A stretch of DNA of 64,000 nt from JBEKYD01 sp049509915 (GCA_049509915.1 JBEKZL010000017.1:1-64000), one strand, 5' to 3'; counted from the first letter of the stretch, positions 1 to 8,349 are shown. Notes: generated from the sequence alone by a model not told the origin. A program made the numbers and translations.

Positions 1-75
1 CTAGCGGGAGTTTACTGGAAAGGCCAGAGCAAGGATGTAAGCCATTGTTTCTTTAGCCGGTTAAGAGTTTGCAGC

Positions 76-102
76 CGTATTACCCACGCGGGGTAATACG
101 GA
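76..102. terminator. Hairpin over the 3' end of the transposase gene
   Basis: ccgtattaccc (76-86) pairs perfectly with gggtaatacgg (92-102) around a 5-nt loop. The stem contains the transposase stop codon (80-82). It could end transcription or block read-in translation. It has no T-run, so intrinsic termination is uncertain. Confidence 0.5.
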
Positions 103-1795
103 GATGGTCCAGCCCCAGCGTCTTCGCCAGTTCCTGCTGTGGCAGTGTTTGTCGGGAGAGCACCGTGGCGACTCGATTTGGTCCCTTGTCGCCCTGTGGA
201 GGGTAGAGGAGGACAAATTCCTGGATCTGGCGCAACTCTTCCAGCAATCCCTCCATCGAGATGCCCGCCCACGCCGCCTGGGCTTGGCGGTGCACGTATT
301 GCAGCAGCGAGATGCCCAGCATGCAATAGAAAGCGTGCACCCGGATCTTGCTGTCGGTCCAATGATGCGTAGGACCCCAGCCCAGCCACTCCCCATCCTT
401 GAGCCCGCGAAAGACCTGCTCGACCTGCTGCTGTCCAGAGTACGCGGCGGCCACCTGTTCGGCGCTCCAGTCCATGCGATTGGTCAACAACACCGTTCGG
501 CCCAGCCGGTGAGCCATCAGGTGTAACCAGGCAGCGTGATCGAAATCGAATTGCAGATGCCAGTGTCGGTCCTGCAATTCCAACTGATAGTGGATCAGGT
601 CAGCCATGAATTGCGGCGACAACCAACGCTGGATCTTCTTGCGAATCTGAGTTTCAGTCCAACGCGCCTTAGGTTTGCTCAAGTCTATCGACAGACGCCG
701 CAGATACTGCAGGACCTTGCTAACGCCAGTCGTCACACTATGCAGTTGCTCGCCCAAGAAAGAAGCCGAATACTTTACGACGCAGAGATACTCTTTGCCG
801 TGCACCAGCATCCTTTCCCCAGCGGCATGCACGCCGGGCTGATCGCTGCTACAGGCGGGAAGCTGTTCCACCGCTCGCTCCCGCAACTCCGCGGGGGCTT
901 GGTTCCAAGGGAGGGCCGCGATCCAACCGACCTGCGCTTCCTCCAACTCCGCTGTATTGGCTAACGCCGCCGAGCCTTTGTCAAATACTAAAGTGACTGT
1001 GTCCCTTCCGATCTGGTTCTGATCCAGCATGCCCAGCATGCGGGCCAAGGCAACCGAGAACTCTTCCACATCCGGCGTGTCGCCGGCATAGACGTGGTGA
1101 CACAAACTTAGACCATGTTCACCATCCAACACGTAGCTCAGGCCCACTTGGCGTAAGTTATGCCGACCCTGTTTGTTGTGGCCGCGCTGCGCCAGGTGGT
1201 TCTGCGTGTTGGTACTGGCGATGTAAGTGTAAAAGTTGGTGGTGTCGTAGGCCAACAAGCGGCGGCTGACCAGTTGCTTCTGCTTCCATAGGCCGAGCAA
1301 ATGCAGTTGCGCCTGATCCAACTCATCGTTAGTCCTAGCGGCCGGATGCTCCGGGGCCAGGCGATCGAAGCAGTCCCAGAAGGCTTGCGAAGTAAAACGT
1401 TCCGCAGGGAAGCCCCAGAGCGGTTGCAGCACGGTTCGGTCATACCAATCGGCCACCTCGGTTTTCGGGCCCGGCTGGCAGATGCGGTGAATGGCGGCCA
1501 GAAGCAGGTAATGGGCGGCCGAGGGTCCGGATCGAGGCTCGGGCCAGAGTTGCTGAAGCAGTTGGAAGACGCCGGTTTGCTGAGCGGCCAACCACAAGGC
1601 GCCGGGCAGACCGAAATCGCGCATGGTGGCGGCCAACGGAATCGGAGCAGTGCGATCGCGAACCAAGGCGGCAACCTTTTCGGCGGAGCCGAGGTAGCTC
1701 TGATGGACGATGCGGGGCTGCCCGTCGACGCGGGCGCTCTCGACGACGTAGTAGTAAAGCTGGTTGCCCTTTTTCTTGGAGATGAGGCTCGCCAT
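80..1795 (-). CDS. IS1634/IS4-group DDE transposase
   Basis: A 571-residue DDE transposase that would cut and rejoin the ends of the surrounding element. The N-terminus (MASLISKKKGNQLYYYVVES) has the form usual for IS1634 transposases. Candidate catalytic acidic positions are in LAYDTTNFY, LVFDKGS and the C-terminal QVEQVFRGLKDGEW segment. I chose the ATG at 1795 rather than the one at 1810 because the promoter -10 box occupies 1809-1814, which puts the upstream ATG outside the transcript. The stop codon lies in a perfect 11-bp stem at 76-102. No frameshift is visible, so the enzyme may be active. Family assignment is from recognised motifs, not a search. Confidence 0.9.
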   Translation of the reverse strand: MASLISKKKGNQLYYYVVESARVDGQPRIVHQSYLGSAEKVAALVRDRTAPIPLAATMRDFGLPGALWLAAQQTGVFQLLQQLWPEPRSGPSAAHYLLLAAIHRICQPGPKTEVADWYDRTVLQPLWGFPAERFTSQAFWDCFDRLAPEHPAARTNDELDQAQLHLLGLWKQKQLVSRRLLAYDTTNFYTYIASTNTQNHLAQRGHNKQGRHNLRQVGLSYVLDGEHGLSLCHHVYAGDTPDVEEFSVALARMLGMLDQNQIGRDTVTLVFDKGSAALANTAELEEAQVGWIAALPWNQAPAELRERAVEQLPACSSDQPGVHAAGERMLVHGKEYLCVVKYSASFLGEQLHSVTTGVSKVLQYLRRLSIDLSKPKARWTETQIRKKIQRWLSPQFMADLIHYQLELQDRHWHLQFDFDHAAWLHLMAHRLGRTVLLTNRMDWSAEQVAAAYSGQQQVEQVFRGLKDGEWLGWGPTHHWTDSKIRVHAFYCMLGISLLQYVHRQAQAAWAGISMEGLLEELRQIQEFVLLYPPQGDKGPNRVATVLSRQTLPQQELAKTLGLDHLRITPRG

Positions 1796-1808
1796 ATAGG
1801 GTAATACC

Positions 1809-1837
1809 ATTATACGGCTACATGGCTAGCATTGCAA
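1809..1837 (-). promoter_or_regulatory. Transposase promoter
   Basis: On the minus strand, TTGCAA (1832-1837) and a perfect TATAAT (1809-1814) are separated by 17 bp. Transcription would start near 1802, about 7 nt before the ATG at 1795. The spacing and -10 box are near ideal for a housekeeping sigma factor. Confidence 0.75.
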
Positions 1838-1986
1838 CAGGGTTGACAGAACAAACATACAAACAGGTCTCAAATAGGGTAATACGGCGACGGAATCGGA
1901 AAAACCCCAGCCAAGTCGCGGCTTTTCAGTGTGTTATCTGGCGGTGCGACCTACGAAATCTGGCGCTGGCAGTAAACTCCCGCTAG

Positions 1987-2174
1987 CGAACACTTTTTTC
2001 GACCATTCCTGCGACCGGCCGGCTGCTACGAGAGATTCGTGCGGGCGCGGCGAAGTCCCTTACATCGTTTCTGCTCACACGCCTGCCGGCGCGCGCTGGA
2101 GCGCGTCGTAGAACGGGAGCGGCGCTGGGAACGGTGCACAAATAAACGCGCACGCTGGCCGGCAGGTGCATCAT
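1987..2174 (-). pseudogene. IS66-type tnpB fragment, frameshifted and truncated
   Basis: The start overlaps the tnpA stop as ATGA (2171-2174), the arrangement usual in IS66 elements. The first residues, MMHLPASVRVYLCTVP, match the IS66 Orf2/TnpB N-terminus. After this the frame is lost: the expected F-D-A-L-Q segment appears in another frame (FYDALQRAPAGV) and soon stops. The remnant ends at the right terminus of the IS1634-type element, which may have inserted into it. Nothing here can encode a working TnpB. Confidence 0.65.
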
Positions 2175-2545
2175 CGGTTCGCTTGCCCCTGTTGCCGGAG
2201 CACACCCAGTACCAGCCGCCGAGTGGCGGCGTCGGCTGGGATCCGGAGCTTCTCGGCGCTGCCGAGAACCAGTTCCAACTGCGTCTGGGCCTGGCGTGGA
2301 AGAGGTGTTTCGGCGGTTGGCGTTGCCGTCGTCTCTACCAACGCGAGCCGAATCCATGGTTCCGCAGCACAGCGGAGCTGCCGCCGCCGCCAGTAGAACG
2401 AATGCTCCCTCAGCTTATGCTCGCGGCAAGACGCGCGCACTGTTTGGCCGCAGTTCTCCTGCTGCGCGACTCGTTGGCTCCAAAGCTCTCGCTTGCTCAC
2501 TCCTCCACTTTGCGGCGGAATTTCGGTTTTCGCCAGAGGGTTCAT
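2171..2545 (-). CDS. IS66-type accessory protein TnpA
   Basis: About 124 residues from the ATG at 2545 (an upstream ATG at 2578 is also open). The N-terminal half contains RELWSQRVAQQENCGQTVRA followed by LREHSFYWRRRQL, the helix-turn-helix-like signature of IS66 TnpA (winged Orf1). The C-terminus has LELVLGSAEKLRIPADAATR, the conserved end of that family. It is intact, but its tnpB partner is broken and no tnpC is present, so the element is dead. The assignment is by pattern recognition. Confidence 0.75.
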   Translation of the reverse strand: MNPLAKTEIPPQSGGVSKRELWSQRVAQQENCGQTVRASCREHKLREHSFYWRRRQLRCAAEPWIRLALVETTATPTAETPLPRQAQTQLELVLGSAEKLRIPADAATRRLVLGVLRQQGQANR

Positions 2546-2578
2546 GTGATGCTTACCAATATCGGGAGTGTTCCGCAA

Positions 2579-2848
2579 CGCGTGATCGCCGCCTGCGCTC
2601 CGCCAACCTAACCAGCCCTGCTCATCGGTGCGACGTTCAAGATGTGCGTTCCCTCATCGTGATTCTGCCGGGCTGCCGGGTCTGGCGCTGCCGACTTCCC
2701 GGGGCATCACGTCCTGTGGGCAAAACCGAAGCGTTGGCGGCCGGTCAGCATACTTACAACGAACTGCTGCGCATCATGCTGGCGCGCTACTGCGGACCGG
2801 CCGTTCCGGGGCTGGGTGTGACCGCGTTGATCGCCGGGGTACGCTCGG
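2579..2848. other. Gene-free stretch between IS66 relic and AAA+ gene
   Basis: No frame here gives a protein I recognise. Short open frames on both strands look like chance frames. It probably contains the outer end of the IS66 relic and decayed flanking DNA, and may replace the original 3' flank of the AAA+ gene. Confidence 0.4.
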
Positions 2849-4486
2849 CTACCCGATCCGCGACAACATCGACAGTTGATTTGTGCGGCGGATGATCTCA
2901 GCGCGGTCCATCTGGCGGTACTCGTCGGGCAGCAGGCTCTTGCTGGTGCACTCCAGGACGGCAGCGAGGGTTTGCAACTCGATCTCGGTGGGGTAGGAAG
3001 GCGGAATGAAATCCTCGATCGCGGTGGTGAGGTCTTCGGCCTTGAGACCGGCCTGATTTTCGAGCACATTTATCATACGGGCGCGGGTGAGAATCGCCTC
3101 CACGTCGGCGCCGGAAAGGCCGGCGGCGTGTTTGAGGAAGACTGCCTCGGTCTCGGGCGACGCCAGGGTGACGCCGGTCTTTCTCAGCACGGCGTGCAGC
3201 ATGGCCAGCCGTTCCTCGTCGCTGTGGGGGTAGAAAAGGGCGATGTGCTCTTCGGCGCGGCCCTGCCGTTTCAGATCGACCGGAAGCAGGTCGGGGCGGC
3301 AGGTGAGCAGGAACCAGATCACCTTCCCACGCAGTTCGGTATTGCCCATGAACTGGGCGATCTGGGCAAAGACGCGGCTGGAGACGCCGCTCTCGCCGGA
3401 GCTGGAGCGGTTGCCGAGCTGGGCGTCGGCTTCGTCCACTATGACGGCAATCGGGCTCATGGCCTTCAGCAGGTTCAGAATGCGCTCCAGGTTGCCCTCG
3501 GTGACGCCTTGCCACATGCTGCGGAAGTTCTGAAGGGTGACGGCGGGGATGCCGATTTCACCGGCAAAACAGGTGGTGAGGAAGGTCTTACCCGTGCCCA
3601 CCGGCCCGCAGATCACGTAGCCCATGGGAACCACGTCGGTGCCGCCAGCGCGGACGGCGCGGGCGACGTCATAAAGTTTCTTCTTGGCCGATTCGTGGCC
3701 GGCCACAATGGAGAGGTCGAACCGGCTCTGGACGAATTCCAGCAGGCCGCCGGCTTCGGCTTCGATCATATCCTTCTTGCGCCGCACCAGGAACTGAATG
3801 GTCAGGGCACGCTGATTTTCCACCGCATCCGATATCAGGCTCCGCAATTGCACCCGCTTGAGACCGGCGGTCAGAGTGGCGAGCGCGTCCACGGTGACGT
3901 CGGAACCATCGGGCAACGGCGCTGGGCCCAGAGTCCGGTGTTTCTCGAAGCCGACGTGACGTTCTGCCTGATCGCCGAGAACCGCATCGAGCTCAACCAG
4001 AGCCTGGTGCAGAATCCCGGCGTCTTCGGCAGGCATGCCAGAACTGTCGCCGGCAGGGGCGACGGTCTCGGCAAAATCCACCACCAAGGCGATTTTCTTC
4101 TTATCCAGGATGCGCAGACGCAGGTAATTGTCGAGGATATTGAGGACGCCATCGGGGTTGCGCGGCAGACCATTGGCGAAACTGGTCCCATGAAAGCTGT
4201 CGTAGCCGGCGAGGGCGCTTTGGAAATCGGATTTCATCACTGGGGTGGAGAAGGTCAGGCCGCCGCCGCGATCGTAGAAGAGCACCAGGTCGCGCGCGCC
4301 GAAAAGGGCGTCGCGGAGAAACTGTTGCAAGGGAACGAACTGGGTGGGCTGGCCGCGTTTCCAGGCGGCCAGGTCGCGCACGTTGCCGTGCAGCACGAAC
4401 ATGGAGGTGACGCCCGAGTAGTATTTCTCGGAGAGCTCCGCGGCCCAGGTGGGCAGGGCTTGGCGGGGATCGGAAGCGCCTGTCAT
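2849..4486 (-). CDS. AAA+ ATPase, last gene of an uncharacterised ABC/AAA+ operon
   Basis: A 545-residue protein with a single clear C-terminal AAA+ module: Walker A GPVGTGKT at about 294-301, Walker B VIVDEAD at about 348-354, then a sensor-1-like TCRPD. The N-terminal 260 residues (FVLHGNVRDL, then VVDFAE near 135-140) look like a degenerate ATPase-like domain, an arrangement reminiscent of Ycf46-type proteins. That comparison is inference. There is no signal peptide, so it should be cytosolic. Its start lies 1 nt after the stop of the membrane coiled-coil gene (TGAAATG), so the two are co-translated. The last few residues (LSMLSRIG) may be non-native because the gene runs into IS debris. 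The substrate is unknown; a remodelling role on the membrane partner is plausible. Confidence 0.8.
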   Translation of the reverse strand: MTGASDPRQALPTWAAELSEKYYSGVTSMFVLHGNVRDLAAWKRGQPTQFVPLQQFLRDALFGARDLVLFYDRGGGLTFSTPVMKSDFQSALAGYDSFHGTSFANGLPRNPDGVLNILDNYLRLRILDKKKIALVVDFAETVAPAGDSSGMPAEDAGILHQALVELDAVLGDQAERHVGFEKHRTLGPAPLPDGSDVTVDALATLTAGLKRVQLRSLISDAVENQRALTIQFLVRRKKDMIEAEAGGLLEFVQSRFDLSIVAGHESAKKKLYDVARAVRAGGTDVVPMGYVICGPVGTGKTFLTTCFAGEIGIPAVTLQNFRSMWQGVTEGNLERILNLLKAMSPIAVIVDEADAQLGNRSSSGESGVSSRVFAQIAQFMGNTELRGKVIWFLLTCRPDLLPVDLKRQGRAEEHIALFYPHSDEERLAMLHAVLRKTGVTLASPETEAVFLKHAAGLSGADVEAILTRARMINVLENQAGLKAEDLTTAIEDFIPPSYPTEIELQTLAAVLECTSKSLLPDEYRQMDRAEIIRRTNQLSMLSRIG

Positions 4487-4487
4487 T

Positions 4488-5360
4488 TCAGTTGCGAATC
4501 CGTCCGCCGAAGGTCTTGCCCGTGGATCCGGGACCGCCGGTGAAATCCGGCATGTCCAGCGGAGAGATATCGAAAATCGACTCCACCTCGCGAACGGTCT
4601 CCTCGGTCTGTTCCACGTCCTTGACCAGGCTGTCGAGATGTTCGCTGATCTGTTGCGGATCGTGCATCGTAATGGATTGGTCGCGGATCAACTGGAGCAC
4701 GTCTTCAATGGCGGCGCACTGAGCGTCCACGACCTGGCAGTTTTCCTTGATCTTGTCGAATTTTTCCAGACGCTTGTTGAGGATCTCGGTGCGCTTGCGA
4801 TTGATCTCCTGGACTTTGGCCGGTTCCCGCTCCAGGTCGGCCTGGATTCCGGCGGCCTCCTTGCGGATGAGATCGGAATTGGTGGTGGCCAAATACTGGC
4901 GGTGGTGGAGGGCGGAGTTGAGCAGCCGCACGTAGGATTGCGACAGGCCATCCAGCTTCGATTCCATCTGTTCGGCGAACATCTGCGAGGTGCTGGTGAG
5001 GCGCTTATAGTTTTCGCGGATGCCGCGGCAGATGGCGTCGAGGCGGGCATAACGGGCGCGCATGTCGGGCGGCAACTCGGCGAACAGATCGCTTAGTCGT
5101 CTTTCCTGCTGGCGCTTTTGCTCGGCATACTTCCAGGACCGCACCAAGCATTGGAAGCGGGCCATCTGCGGCACCGCGGCCAGATAGATCAGTTCCAGAC
5201 CCGAAGCCAGGATCAGGGGCAGGGCCGATGCCGAGATGGCGGCGAATGCCACGGCCCCGGCCAGAACGATCAGGTTGTACTGCCACTTGAAGGCGGCCTT
5301 GACGTAGCCGATATCGCCGATGCCGTTAGCCTCGTCGCGGGATTTAGGATCGGGCATCAT
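4488..5360 (-). CDS. Membrane-anchored coiled-coil protein of the ABC/AAA+ operon
   Basis: About 290 residues starting at MMPDPKS; the start follows AGGT at a short distance and is preferred over the one at 5378. Two adjacent hydrophobic segments (about residues 27-66, rich in A/L/I) form a membrane hairpin. The rest is charged and helical with long coiled coil (for example KVQEINRKRTEILNKRLEKF), and the C-terminus is Gly-rich. No enzyme motif is visible. Sitting between the ABC ATPase and the AAA+ gene, it is a candidate membrane scaffold or substrate of the AAA+ protein. I do not recognise a named family. Confidence 0.7.
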   Translation of the reverse strand: MMPDPKSRDEANGIGDIGYVKAAFKWQYNLIVLAGAVAFAAISASALPLILASGLELIYLAAVPQMARFQCLVRSWKYAEQKRQQERRLSDLFAELPPDMRARYARLDAICRGIRENYKRLTSTSQMFAEQMESKLDGLSQSYVRLLNSALHHRQYLATTNSDLIRKEAAGIQADLEREPAKVQEINRKRTEILNKRLEKFDKIKENCQVVDAQCAAIEDVLQLIRDQSITMHDPQQISEHLDSLVKDVEQTEETVREVESIFDISPLDMPDFTGGPGSTGKTFGGRIRN

Positions 5361-5462
5361 TTTTACCTGATTGTACAAAGCGGCGCGTTACAAGGATGGA
5401 AACACGCTCCGGATTTCCCGTACCAGTTCCATGAATTCCTTGGTCTCGGAGAGCCCTTCCCG

Positions 5463-6206
5463 TCACGCCAGGCCCATTTCCGCCAGGTTGTAGGTCTTCT
5501 TCAGCCTGGCGCCGGGGACGATGGCTCCATGCAGGTCGCGCTCGCGGCCCAACAGCCAGATGGTATCCGCCACCGTAACCGCGGCGGGGATATCGTGGGT
5601 CACCACCACCACCGTGTTCAATTCGTCGCTGTTCGCCACCTCCACAATCATCTTCGATACCTGCTCGACCGCGATCAGGACCAGGCCGGAAAACGGTTCG
5701 TCCATGAGCACGAAATGCTCGCTGCACAGGAACTGCTGGGCTACGGCAACGCGCTGGCGCTGGCCGCCCGAAAGCTGGCAGGGGTACAGATCGGCGCGAT
5801 CTTCCAGACAGAAGCGCTGCAGATAGGCCGCCGCCTTTTCGCATGCCTTGGCTCGGCCAAGTCCGAAAGCCCGCGCCGCTAGTTCGAGATTGCCCGCCAC
5901 CGTACGGTGCTCGAATAGCGGATAGTTCTGCGCCACCACGCCCACCATGCCGCGCTGTACCGGTTGACACTTTTCGCCGATCAGCACCTGGCCCGCATTG
6001 GGCCCGTCAATGCCGCTCAAGATGCGGAACAGCCGCGTCTTGCCAATGCCGGAAGGCCCCAGCAATCCCACGATCTGGCCGGTAACATATCCCGGCCGAT
6101 AGATGTCGCGAATCTCCAGATCGAGATCGCGCAGAATCACGTTCTTGCCCAGCGTCAAAGAAATGCCGCTGGCTTTAAGAATCGTGCCGCGATATTCGCA
6201 GTTCAC
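5463..6206 (-). CDS. ABC transporter ATP-binding protein (NitT/TauT-like), probably shortened by an in-frame TGA
   Basis: Starts at GTG 6206, overlapping the permease stop as GTGA, giving 247 residues. Walker A GPSGIGKT is at about 50-57, the Q-loop Q at 93, signature LSGGQ at 145-149, Walker B FVLMDEP at 165-171 and H-loop VTHD at 202-205. The D-loop reads SGLV where SGLD is usual. After the TGA at 5463-5465 the same frame stays open for 24 more codons to a TAA at 5388-5390 and reads like a natural C-terminus (FMELVREIRSVFPSL). The TGA may therefore be a recent TGG-to-TGA change. All ATPase motifs are upstream, so function may survive. The substrate is not deducible. Confidence 0.8.
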   Translation of the reverse strand: MNCEYRGTILKASGISLTLGKNVILRDLDLEIRDIYRPGYVTGQIVGLLGPSGIGKTRLFRILSGIDGPNAGQVLIGEKCQPVQRGMVGVVAQNYPLFEHRTVAGNLELAARAFGLGRAKACEKAAAYLQRFCLEDRADLYPCQLSGGQRQRVAVAQQFLCSEHFVLMDEPFSGLVLIAVEQVSKMIVEVANSDELNTVVVVTHDIPAAVTVADTIWLLGRERDLHGAIVPGARLKKTYNLAEMGLA

Positions 6207-7018
6207 TGTCGCTCCAGAGTTAGGGCCGAATACGGACACAACAGCCGCTTGGCGATGCCGATGCCGTAGTCCTGGGTCATGCCCACGGCCAGAATCAGGA
6301 TCTGAATGGCGAATACTTCGGCCAGGCGGAAGTGTTTGTTCTGGTTGAGCAGCATGGCGCCGACACCGCCTTCGGAGCGCGAGATACTCTCCACCATGGT
6401 GAGCATCATCCAGCCCATGGCGGCGTTCTGTCGAAGCACTTCGATGGCCTGGTCGGCGGTTCCCAATACCATCACTTCCCAAACCACCTGCCACTCGCCC
6501 ATGCGCAGGCTGCGCGCGTAGTCGAACTTCTCTCTGGGGATCGCAGCCACAACCGAGGCCATCGACGTGACGAAGAAGACCGTCATGCCGAAAACCAGCA
6601 GCGAAATCTTCAGCGGATGCCCGCCGCCGAAGATCAGCGTGAATAGAAAGGTCAAGCCCGTAAGCCCGATGAATCGACCTTTACTGATCGCGGTGACCAC
6701 CGGCCGGCAGGCGGGCAGAACGGTGAGGTACGCGAGTGCCAGCGAGATGGCTGCCGTGATGGCCAGCGCCTGCAGATTCGCCGTGAAACTGACCCACAAC
6801 TCCCGCCCCAGCCCTTGGTTCATCCACAGCGAGCCGAGGGCGCGAACCACCTCGTCGGGCCGCGGCACGACTTCCCACGGCGATCGCCACCAGACCAGCA
6901 GCGCGATTGCCGCTTCGGCAGCGATCAAGATCTGAAGCGCCGTGGCGGACACTACCCGGTTGGGCAGAAAGGCGTTTCGGATTTGAACTGCCAGGGGCTT
7001 AGAATCCGCGCCGCTCAT
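6203..7018 (-). CDS. ABC transporter permease (NitT/TauT-like)
   Basis: 271 residues beginning MSGADSKPLAVQ at 7018. About six hydrophobic segments are visible (for example ALQILIAAEAAIALLVWW near the N-terminus and LTFLFTLIFGGG in the middle). The region near IPREKFDYARSLRMGEWQVV fits the cytoplasmic coupling loop of binding-protein-dependent permeases. The start overlaps the stop of the upstream coiled-coil/OmpA-like pseudogene as ATGA, and the end overlaps the ATPase start. There is no periplasmic binding protein in the operon, which is unusual for an importer of this class and suggests a different role or a distant partner. Confidence 0.8.
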   Translation of the reverse strand: MSGADSKPLAVQIRNAFLPNRVVSATALQILIAAEAAIALLVWWRSPWEVVPRPDEVVRALGSLWMNQGLGRELWVSFTANLQALAITAAISLALAYLTVLPACRPVVTAISKGRFIGLTGLTFLFTLIFGGGHPLKISLLVFGMTVFFVTSMASVVAAIPREKFDYARSLRMGEWQVVWEVMVLGTADQAIEVLRQNAAMGWMMLTMVESISRSEGGVGAMLLNQNKHFRLAEVFAIQILILAVGMTQDYGIGIAKRLLCPYSALTLERQ

Positions 7019-7678
7019 CGTGAACCCGTGGTGCCTAGTACTATATCGACGCGGCGATTCTGCGCCCGACCCTCCGGCGTCGAGTTCGGCGCCACCGGGT
7101 TGGTGGAACCGTGCGCGAAGACGCGCACGCGGCCCGCCGGGAAGTTGTTGGCGTGCTGCGACCGTGTCGTTGTTGGCCTGGATGCGGGACCGGTGTTCCG
7201 CCACCACGCGATCCAGTTCCGTCTGAATCTGTTGATTCTCCTGTCCCTTCTGCGATTCGAGCTGGTTCAGGGACTGTTCCTGCAGGCGTTCGAAAGTGTC
7301 CAGCGCCTGGTCGCGCTTCATCGCGTCGTTGATGACGTCCTGAAGCGGTGCGCCCACGGCGTCCAGGGTCACCAGCACGGAACTGCGCTTCACCTCGCGC
7401 GGCAGGTTGCGGATGTGCTCGCTGTGGAGCATGTCGGCCACCTTCTGGATGGTGAAGCCGTGAGCCGGGGGTTGGATTTCAGCGGCCTGATAGATCTAGG
7501 CGAAAGAAGTCGGGTCGTTGACCGGCGCGGTGAACGCCGGCGGAGGGCCCACGCTGCGCTCGATATCGGCAACGGCCTGCGCAGCACTGGATGTGGGAGG
7601 AGTCGCTCCCTCACTATCCTCGGTATGGCTGGCCGATTCGTCCACCGAGACGAAGACGTTATACCACTTCTTGCTCAT
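7015..7678 (-). pseudogene. First gene of the ABC/AAA+ operon, broken by an in-frame TAG and a frameshift
   Basis: Begins MSKKWYNVFVSVDESASHTE at 7678 behind a GGAG ribosome site and runs 60 codons to TAG at 7496-7498. The same frame then continues with IYQAAEIQPPAHGFTIQKVA and a long charged coiled coil to about 7150. Near 7150 the coding signal moves to another frame that ends VFAHGSTNPVAPNSTPEGRA, QNRRVDIV and a TGA overlapping the permease ATG (ATGA). The tail has the signature of an OmpA-type peptidoglycan-binding C-terminus. Either one protein with two lesions is present, or a deletion has fused a coiled-coil gene to an OmpA-like gene. The preserved ATGA coupling shows this frame was once translated into the permease. 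Confidence 0.75.
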
Positions 7679-7778
7679 GCGATCTCCAGTGACCCTAGGG
7701 AAGGGTAATTCAATTGCCAAGTGGAGGTCAAGGGAGGGGTCCAGATCCGGAACTCGGATTGGCCCAGGCGGAATCCGC

Positions 7779-8255
7779 TCAGATGACGATGCGGTTACCG
7801 CGGTACACCTCTGGCGGGGATCCGCGTGTCGTGGATTTTGACTCCGGGATAGGGGACCGAACCGATGGTGGGGGCAGGGCCAGTCGTTGCAGCCGGGGAA
7901 AATCCACGTGCACGTTGAGGCACTCTGCCTGGAAACCGGCAAAGTGGGTCGTGATCGTCTGGAAGCGTTTTCGCAGCGTCCCGATCATCGAGTCCTTTCT
8001 TCAGGCCGAAGTCGCGCAGGTTGTTGGAGCAGAGTTCGTTGCGCAGGTAGCGGGAGAAAGTTTGAGAAAGGCGTTGTTCCAGTAGGCGCGAAAAACGTGA
8101 TGGCCATGCTCGATCTGGTCGATGACCGTGGCCAGTTTGCCGCGCAGGCGCTGCTGCAGGCGGACGCCGAAGATTTCGCTGATCCGGTTGGCTGTTAGCC
8201 GCCAAAGGCCGATCTCGCAGCTTCGCTCGAAGATCTTGTGGATAGGGAAGACACC
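7779..8255 (-). pseudogene. Relic of an uncharacterised protein family, multiple frameshifts
   Basis: Coding signal moves between frames. From 8250 to about 8054: HKIFERSCEIGLWRLTANRI and QQRLRGKLATVIDQIEHGHH. Then, in another frame, RYLRNELCSNNLRDFGLKKG. Then, in a third frame, RFQTITTHFAGFQAECLNVH and VDFPRLQRLAL. Finally a return to IGSVPYPGVKIHDTR near 7800. The order and spacing parallel the gene at 14333-15481 (R-x-E-x-x-x-N-N-x-R-D-F-G and a later FQA-N motif), so both appear to belong to one family. The function of the family is unknown. At least three frame changes make this copy non-functional. Confidence 0.65.
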
Positions 8256-8321
8256 ACGCACGGCCGGGGGAGCGGCCGTCGTAAGGGTGGCCCGCGCTCC
8301 CTCAGGCGCGGTGAGAGCATT

Positions 8322-8349
8322 GGCTGGCAGGGGAACCGCCTGCCCCACC
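8322..8349. repeat. GTGGGGCAGG-type palindrome
   Basis: ggcagg and cctgcc flank gggaacc, and on the minus strand the unit starts gtggggcaggcgg. It is one member of the dispersed palindrome family seen elsewhere in the window. The surrounding gap 8256-8458 shows no gene. Confidence 0.55.

Larger units (their letters stand above)
1..1986 (-). mobile_element. IS1634-type insertion sequence, complete
   Basis: The element is bounded by perfect 17-bp inverted repeats, 1-17 (ctagcgggagtttactg) and 1970-1986. The match resumes after a 5-bp mismatched stretch, giving about 24 of 28 identities. It carries one transposase gene read right to left. The motif gggtaatac recurs at 92-100, 1799-1807 and 1877-1885. 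The left repeat is the very first base of the window, so the left flank and any target-site duplication cannot be seen. The right end abuts a decayed IS66-type gene. Confidence 0.9.

Noticed and set aside
2876..4543. Long open frame (555 codons) on the plus strand opposite the AAA+ gene
   Set aside because: Antisense shadow. The minus strand has Walker motifs and operon coupling; the plus frame has none.
7019..7441. Continuous 412-codon frame joining the coiled coil to the ABC permease as one fusion
   Set aside because: The middle part is Arg/Gly-rich shadow sequence; the real frame there is the OmpA-like tail, and the permease has its own ATG with ATGA coupling.
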